DNA from: an uncultured Spirochaetaceae bacterium
Lineage (GTDB): Bacteria > Spirochaetota > Spirochaetia > Sphaerochaetales > Sphaerochaetaceae
DNA length: 64,000 nucleotides
Direction: 5' to 3'
Assembly (NCBI GenBank): GCA_944389015.1
Contig: CALXKS010000005.1
Location: 1 to 64,000, forward strand
A program made the position numbers and the translations under genes. Positions 59,452 to 64,000 of this stretch are shown in pieces (the first letter of the stretch is position 1; each line of letters opens with the position of its first letter). The notes beneath the pieces are model-generated. The model did not search any database. It was not told where the DNA came from and was given only the letters and a program-made list of their open reading frames with translations.

Positions 59452-60297
59452 TTATCTGAGATCCTTGTCTGTCTTCAGTACATCCTGATCATCATAAGCT
59501 CTGTTCTCTCCAGCCATTGCCCAGATGAACGTATAGTTAGAGGTTCCACAGCCGGAATGGATGGACCATGATGGATTGATCACAGCCTCTTCGTTGTGCA
59601 TTACGATATGTCTTGTCTCCGAAGGCTCTCCCATGAAATGGAATACGACATTGTCATCTGGGATTTCGAAGTAGAAGTAAACCTCCATTCTTCTCTCATG
59701 GGTGTGAGCTGGCATTGTATTCCATACAGAACCTGGTTCAAGGTGGGTAAGACCCATTGAAAGCTGACAGGTATCAAGAACATCCGGATGGATGTACTGA
59801 TTGATTGTCCTCTCATTCGAGGTCGCCTGTGATCCGAGATGCTTATGGATTGCATCCTTCAGAGGAATAAGCTTCACAGGATATGGACGATGCGCAGGTG
59901 TTGTGCACATATAGAACTTTGCAGGATCAGAAGGATCATCAGATGCGAACTTCACATCCTTCGTTCCCATAGGGATATAGATGCCATCGAAATGATCCAT
60001 TGCATAATCTGTTCCATCTGCGATGATCTTTCCCTTTCCACCGATGTTTATAGCACCGAGCTCCCTTCTCTCAAGAAGGTAATCAACACCGAAATTCTTC
60101 CAGCAGTCAATGTTCTTATCAATGGAGATTGTCTCCTTGATAGGCATTGCTCCCATGGTTACGATTCTGTCGACGTGGGAGTATACAGCAGTGACATCAT
60201 CTGGAAGGAAGATATCTGTAATGAGGAACTCATTCCTGAGTTCATCTGTATTCATTCTCTTGAAAGGCTCTTTGCCTGTTGAATAGCGAATATCCAT
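59452..60297 (-). CDS. kduI: 5-keto-4-deoxyuronate isomerase
   Basis: This 281-residue cupin isomerase converts 5-keto-4-deoxyuronate, the product of unsaturated uronides, to 3-deoxy-D-glycero-2,5-hexodiulosonate. The zinc site PAHTHERRMEVYFYF carries two His and a Glu, and PSWSIHSG gives the last His. The usual partner KduD is not in the window. Its product pathway leads to KDG, the substrate of the kinase and aldolase at 1414-3091. AGGAG lies 9 nt before the ATG. Confidence 0.95.
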   Translation of the reverse strand: MDIRYSTGKEPFKRMNTDELRNEFLITDIFLPDDVTAVYSHVDRIVTMGAMPIKETISIDKNIDCWKNFGVDYLLERRELGAINIGGKGKIIADGTDYAMDHFDGIYIPMGTKDVKFASDDPSDPAKFYMCTTPAHRPYPVKLIPLKDAIHKHLGSQATSNERTINQYIHPDVLDTCQLSMGLTHLEPGSVWNTMPAHTHERRMEVYFYFEIPDDNVVFHFMGEPSETRHIVMHNEEAVINPSWSIHSGCGTSNYTFIWAMAGENRAYDDQDVLKTDKDLR

Positions 60298-60351
60298 GAT
60301 TCGTGCTCCTATTGTCTATAATATAACAGCAAAACGGTTTTTTGTGACCAC

Positions 60352-61305
60352 CTACTCCAGCTTCTCTGCAAGGGTATAGATATCAAAGAGGCGATTCATG
60401 GCCTTCTCAAGATCAACACCGGGGACTGGGGCTCCATTAAGATAGAGGGATGGCTCAATGGCAACAGAGATCATTCCGGGGATATCCATCGAGGGATCGC
60501 TTCCAGCTTCAATGAAGAATGCTGCTGCATCAAGGACATCCAGCATGTTCTTCTCTCTGAGTACACCGGTTATCTCATCCAGCTGCATTGCATCAAGATC
60601 CTCTCCGATAAGGAGATCACCATACTCATCACCGCCAAACATCAGGAGAAGCATGATCGCATTGCTTCTGGCTTCATCGATATCGATTCCTATGATATCA
60701 AAATATGAAAGGACGGCATCCTCATTGAGATCTATCCTTATCTCAAGAACATTGCTCTGATAAGCACTGCTATCTGAAATCACGATATCCCCTGTATCTA
60801 TGAAAAGGGAAGCAAGAGGATCAGAAAGAAGCGATGCGGTAAAGCACATTGTACCATCAAGCGATGTGCTCGATGTCCTTGATCCGAACTTATAGATCGC
60901 AGATGCATCATCAAATGATATATATGCCCTGAGGAGGCCGTCCTCCTCCAGCGCCTTGCTATCAAATGAAGAGGAGACTGTTCCGCTGGCTCCTATGAGA
61001 TCCGCATCCTCAAAACCGGAATAGAGCATAGCAGCCTTGAATGCTTCATTGGCTATTTTGATGATATTATCAGAGAGTATCCCTGAAAGCCTGATCCCTG
61101 AGCGCATGATCTCCTCTGGGATCATAAGAAGCATAGCTTCATCTGACATGGAGAGATCAACACTTCCTCCGGGATTCTCTGCAGCAGTTATGGCAGGAGC
61201 TGCAAGCGATAGTATGACCAGAGGCTCTGCAGGAGGAACCGGGGCCGGGAATACGGGCAGCAAAGCTGCCAATGACAGCATGATAACAGCAGATATCTTT
61301 TTCAT
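60352..61305 (-). CDS. exported protein of unknown function
   Basis: This 317-residue protein has a signal peptide (MKKISAVIMLSLAALLPVFPA) and a proline-rich start of the mature part. The rest alternates helices and short strands with many acidic residues and no recognised domain; 'DLNEDAVLSYFDIIGIDIDE' is an example. The ATG at 61305 is chosen because it starts the signal peptide; TGC-TATCAT ends 6 nt before it, predicting a leaderless message, while AAGG sits too close to serve as a ribosome site. It precedes kduI by about 50 bp. Confidence 0.65.
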   Translation of the reverse strand: MKKISAVIMLSLAALLPVFPAPVPPAEPLVILSLAAPAITAAENPGGSVDLSMSDEAMLLMIPEEIMRSGIRLSGILSDNIIKIANEAFKAAMLYSGFEDADLIGASGTVSSSFDSKALEEDGLLRAYISFDDASAIYKFGSRTSSTSLDGTMCFTASLLSDPLASLFIDTGDIVISDSSAYQSNVLEIRIDLNEDAVLSYFDIIGIDIDEARSNAIMLLLMFGGDEYGDLLIGEDLDAMQLDEITGVLREKNMLDVLDAAAFFIEAGSDPSMDIPGMISVAIEPSLYLNGAPVPGVDLEKAMNRLFDIYTLAEKLE

Positions 61306-61311
61306 ACCTTG

Positions 61312-61320
61312 ATGATAGCA
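61312..61320 (-). promoter_or_regulatory. extended -10 promoter of the exported-protein gene (leaderless)
   Basis: TGC-TATCAT (61320-61312 on the minus strand) ends 6 nt before the ATG at 61305. No good -35 is visible. Confidence 0.4.
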
Positions 61321-61329
61321 CACAAAAAT

Positions 61330-61758
61330 TCACTGCAGGAGAGAATCAAGGAGTTCCGTACAGCCTCTGAGGATATCATCATATGCACTATGGAAGTCAT
61401 CGGTATACCAGGGATCATCGACATCCCTGTCAAGAAGCATCCTGAACTTGGTGCTATCCCCGAAACGGCGCTTCAACGCAGCAAGGTTCGATCTATCCAG
61501 AGCTATTATCAGATCATAATCAGCGAATTCTCTATCGGTAATCCGTTTCGCTCCTCTTCTGGCAAATGGAATACCATGCCTTCTGAGCTCGGATTTAGCT
61601 GGCGGGTAGATATCATTGCCAGCCTCCTCACTGCTGACTCCGGAAGAAGAGATGACGAACCGATCCGATACTCCCCTATCCTCGCATAGCTTCCTGAATA
61701 CAGCTTCGGCCATAGGGGATCTGCATATATTTCCATGACAGACAAACAGGATATTCAT
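61330..61758 (-). CDS. low-molecular-weight protein-tyrosine phosphatase
   Basis: This 142-residue cysteine phosphatase has the P-loop VCHGNICRSPMAEA (C-x5-R-S) at residues 6-19 and the general acid in DVDDPWYTDDF (Asp-Pro). It removes phosphate from protein tyrosines; the family also includes arginine phosphatases. AGGATG precedes the ATG. No cognate tyrosine kinase is in the window. Confidence 0.93.
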   Translation of the reverse strand: MNILFVCHGNICRSPMAEAVFRKLCEDRGVSDRFVISSSGVSSEEAGNDIYPPAKSELRRHGIPFARRGAKRITDREFADYDLIIALDRSNLAALKRRFGDSTKFRMLLDRDVDDPWYTDDFHSAYDDILRGCTELLDSLLQ

Positions 61759-61821
61759 AACATCCTGTCTTTATCAGATATCCTCTCTTTCTGTCCAGCA
61801 CTGATCCATGGAAACAGAAGA

Positions 61822-61840
61822 GGCTGCCCAGAAGGCAGCC
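61822..61840 (-). terminator. hairpin downstream of the TRAP binding protein
   Basis: GGCTGCC-cagaa-GGCAGCC (61822-61840) is a perfect 7-bp stem. On the minus strand TCTTCTGTTTCC follows, so termination is plausible though the T-run is broken. Confidence 0.5.
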
Positions 61841-61862
61841 CCTGCAATGATTGCAGTACCGA

Positions 61863-62852
61863 TCACTCAGCCTGAAGCATGTCGATGAATGTCGAACCAT
61901 AATCCTTCTCGAAGAGATCATAGGATGCTGACATCTTCTCTCTGAAAGCATCGCTGTCGACCTCAGCTGTAAGCTCAAGGTTGCCGCTGGAAACCATCTC
62001 ATCAAGAAGCTGCTGCTCTTCAGCATCGTTGATGCTGTAGACTTCCTGCTGTGCATCCTTTGCTGCGCGGAGGATTATATCCTTCTGTGCGTCATCAAGC
62101 TGTGCCCAGCGCAGTCCTGACATCGAGAGAAGCATCGGTGTATATACGTGGTTTGTCATCGAGATATACTTCTGGACTTCATAGAATCTGTTTGCATAGA
62201 TCTCGCTGATCGGGTTCTCCTGTCCATCTACAACACCCTGCTGGAGTGATGAGTAGAGCTCGGATACGTCCATTGGAACAGGGATAGCACCAGCTGCATC
62301 CCATGCTGCTACCTGATATGTAGCAGGGAGACAGCGAAGCTTGATTCCCTTCAGATCAGCAGGAGAGGAAACAGGGCGTGTGTTGTTTGTGAGCTGCCTG
62401 AATCCGATTTCCCAGAAAGCGAGTCCCTGGATGCCTTTTGTGGCAAGCTGGTCGATGATATACTGGCCCGGCTCACCGTTTACTGCAGAGCGTGCTGCAT
62501 CCTTGCTCTCGAACATGAAAGGAAGCTCGAAAGCCTGGATCTCAGGGACGAGACCTGAGTAGTAGCTGTCACCGCAGATACCTACATCAACAGTACCCTG
62601 GATCATTCCGGATACAACCGCTGTGGAGTTTCCAAGAGTCGTATCATAGAACACTCTGACTGTGATTGCCCCGTCTGAATACTCATTTACGAGCTCAGCA
62701 AACTTCGCAAGACCGCGGCCTGCTGCGCTTGATGCGCTCATACCGCCTGTGCTGGCGCTGAGGGTAAGACCCTTCGACTCTGAACTACCACCTGCGTAGA
62801 CTGTGCCGAATGCGCAGATGAGAACAAGAAGAATAACCAATAACTTCTTCAT
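61863..62852 (-). CDS. TRAP transporter substrate-binding protein, DctP type
   Basis: This 329-residue binding protein has a signal peptide MKKLLVILLVLICAFGTVYA and a mature start of GGSSESKGLT. The body has the DctP signature 'KLRCLPATYQVAAWDAAGAI' with the conserved Arg that binds the carboxylate, and QENPISEIY. It captures an organic acid or uronate for the DctM permease encoded upstream. AAGGAG lies 8 nt before the ATG. A uronate substrate is suggested only by kduI nearby. Confidence 0.93.
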   Translation of the reverse strand: MKKLLVILLVLICAFGTVYAGGSSESKGLTLSASTGGMSASSAAGRGLAKFAELVNEYSDGAITVRVFYDTTLGNSTAVVSGMIQGTVDVGICGDSYYSGLVPEIQAFELPFMFESKDAARSAVNGEPGQYIIDQLATKGIQGLAFWEIGFRQLTNNTRPVSSPADLKGIKLRCLPATYQVAAWDAAGAIPVPMDVSELYSSLQQGVVDGQENPISEIYANRFYEVQKYISMTNHVYTPMLLSMSGLRWAQLDDAQKDIILRAAKDAQQEVYSINDAEEQQLLDEMVSSGNLELTAEVDSDAFREKMSASYDLFEKDYGSTFIDMLQAE

Positions 62853-62877
62853 ATCTAAACTCCTTAAGTTTTTATTA

Positions 62878-64000
62878 TCAGCCCGCTATATTCCCTGCAT
62901 TTGGAAGGAATGTGACAATACCTGGGACGAATATCATTATAACAACACATACAACCATCGCAATAACGAATGGCCATATCTTCTTAGCAACTGCCATTAC
63001 CGGGCGCTCTCCGATTCCTGCGGCAACGAAGAGTGTCATTCCCACAGGAGGAGTGATGAGTCCGATACAGAATGTGATGACCATGAGCGTTCCGAAGTGG
63101 ATCGGATCAAGGCCAAGAGAGATTGCGACCGGCGTAAGGATCGGTGCGAAGATGAGAACTGCAGGAACTGGATCGAGGAAGCATCCGACAACAAGAAGAA
63201 CAAGCATAGAGAGCAGCAGGAAGAGCGATGGCGTATCGCTGAACGAAGCACATGCCTGGGCAATTGCCTGCGGCAGTCCTGCATAAGCGAGAATCCAGCT
63301 GAAGATCTGTGTTGTCGCAACGATTCCGAGGATCTGTCCGATAAGCTTGATCGAGTTATAGAGACTCTTGATCAGAGCCTGGACTGTCAGCTCACGGTAT
63401 ACGAAGAATCCGATGATGATTGCATAGAGACAGCTGACAGCAGATGCTTCTGTCGGAGTGAAGAGACCGGAATAGATGCCGCCAAGGATGATCATCGGAG
63501 TAAGAAGTGCCCAGATAGATGTCTTGAATGTCTTCCAGACATTGCTGAGACTGAACTTGCTTGTTCCCTTGTAACCGCGCTTCTTGGAGATCCAGAGTGT
63601 TACGATTGCGAATGCAAGAGCAATCATAAGACCAGGGATAACACCAGCAAGAAGCATATCGCCGACACTGTTTGCTGTACAGCAGCTGAAGAGAACCATC
63701 AGGATCGATGGAGGGATGATAGGACCAAGAGAACCGCCTGCTGCCTGAAGCGCACATGCGAAATCCTTATCGTATCCGTTATCGACCATAGCAGGGATCA
63801 TCATGCCTCCGATAGCAGCAACACATGCAGCACCGGAACCGGTCATCGCAGCGAAGAATGCGGATGCAACGACGACAGCAAGTCCGAATCCACCGGGAAA
63901 GTGTCCTACAAGAGAGTTAGCGAATGCAACGATTCTCTTTGAGATACCTCCGTTCTCCATAAGCGCACCAGCGATGATGAAGAAAGGAATAGCCATGAGA
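62878..64000 (-). CDS. TRAP transporter large permease, DctM type (5' end cut by right edge)
   Basis: At least 372 residues of the large inner-membrane permease are present, from 'MAIPFFIIAGALMENGGISK', which is normally about 50-60 residues inside DctM, to the C-terminus. Around ten hydrophobic segments include 'GLITPPVGMTLFVAAGI', the hallmark end of DctM. The Met at 63996 is therefore internal and the true start lies beyond 64000. The small DctQ subunit, if separate, would lie further right. Confidence 0.93.
   Translation of the reverse strand, partial: LMAIPFFIIAGALMENGGISKRIVAFANSLVGHFPGGFGLAVVVASAFFAAMTGSGAACVAAIGGMMIPAMVDNGYDKDFACALQAAGGSLGPIIPPSILMVLFSCCTANSVGDMLLAGVIPGLMIALAFAIVTLWISKKRGYKGTSKFSLSNVWKTFKTSIWALLTPMIILGGIYSGLFTPTEASAVSCLYAIIIGFFVYRELTVQALIKSLYNSIKLIGQILGIVATTQIFSWILAYAGLPQAIAQACASFSDTPSLFLLLSMLVLLVVGCFLDPVPAVLIFAPILTPVAISLGLDPIHFGTLMVITFCIGLITPPVGMTLFVAAGIGERPVMAVAKKIWPFVIAMVVCVVIMIFVPGIVTFLPNAGNIAG

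Noticed and set aside
62803-63942. Long open frame on the plus strand, rich in Asp, Glu, Cys and Arg
   Set aside because: It is the exact complement of the dctP 5' end and dctM gene; composition is typical of an antisense shadow, and no family or ribosome site is visible.
1-64000. tRNA, rRNA, CRISPR array, prophage or replication origin
   Set aside because: Intergenic regions were read for cloverleaf-like, repeat-spacer and DnaA-box patterns and none was seen; gaps are short and mostly promoter-like.

Overview
The window is one contiguous piece of a bacterial chromosome, most likely from an anaerobic, host-associated spirochaete of the Sphaerochaeta/Treponema type. The evidence is indirect: a bifurcating-type [FeFe] hydrogenase operon under a Rex gene, c-di-AMP synthesis (cdaA-cdaR), many lipoproteins and beta-barrel-like envelope proteins, and solute-binding proteins whose N-termini read '...FA(S/G)G(S/K)xES' instead of carrying a lipobox Cys. 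No rRNA, tRNA, CRISPR array or prophage was seen. No marker gene fixes the genus.

Layout. 1-656: edge of an insertion-sequence-like helix-turn-helix gene and a gene-poor stretch with a possible small RNA. 657-9947 (minus strand): a sugar/sugar-acid operon running binding protein, two ABC permeases, IlvD/Edd-type dehydratase, MDR dehydrogenase, Gfo/Idh oxidoreductase, KDPG aldolase, KDG kinase and an SGNH esterase. 10111-12994 (plus): a divergent flavoprotein and an AraC regulator. 12968-21253 (minus): a second carbohydrate locus with a creatinase-like M24 protein, an RbsC/RbsA/RbsC/RbsB-type ABC importer, a ROK regulator and an MFS transporter. 21498-25569: a small lipoprotein, an HTH fragment and a very large acidic repeat lipoprotein whose promoter contains a run of nine G. 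25660-32516 (minus): cdaR, cdaA, glpK, a four-carbon-acid sugar kinase and a PreP-type M16 peptidase. 32580-41051: endonuclease IV, peptidase T and a series of envelope proteins. 41111-46793: the hydrogenase operon and divergent rex. 46794-56421: DNA repair genes (ogg, rmuC, an AlkZ-related protein), an Rpn-type nuclease, a MATE pump, argF and an EamA permease. 56503-59309: metN-metI-metQ with a Met-rich leader ORF before metQ. 59452-64000: kduI, an unknown exported protein, a protein-tyrosine phosphatase and a TRAP importer cut by the right edge.

How it fits together. KduI, KDG kinase and KDPG aldolase are parts of the route from unsaturated uronates or sugar acids to pyruvate and glyceraldehyde-3-phosphate. 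The dehydratase and two dehydrogenases of the first operon would feed a sugar acid into it. NADH and reduced ferredoxin made in fermentation can be discharged as H2 by HydABC, with Rex as the NADH sensor.

Strongest non-gene observations. (1) Eight genes have a -10 hexamer 6-7 nt before the start codon and no usable ribosome binding site, which predicts leaderless mRNAs. One divergent pair (M16 peptidase/nfo) shares a single -35 element. (2) A G9 tract sits in the spacer of the promoter of the 1057-residue lipoprotein, a layout expected for phase variation. (3) A 20-codon Met-rich ORF whose Met-Met codons lie in a hairpin precedes metQ. (4) An ARG box lies in the argF promoter spacer. (5) A lipoprotein gene appears to start with CTG. 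All functional statements are inferences from the sequence and from family knowledge; no search was run.
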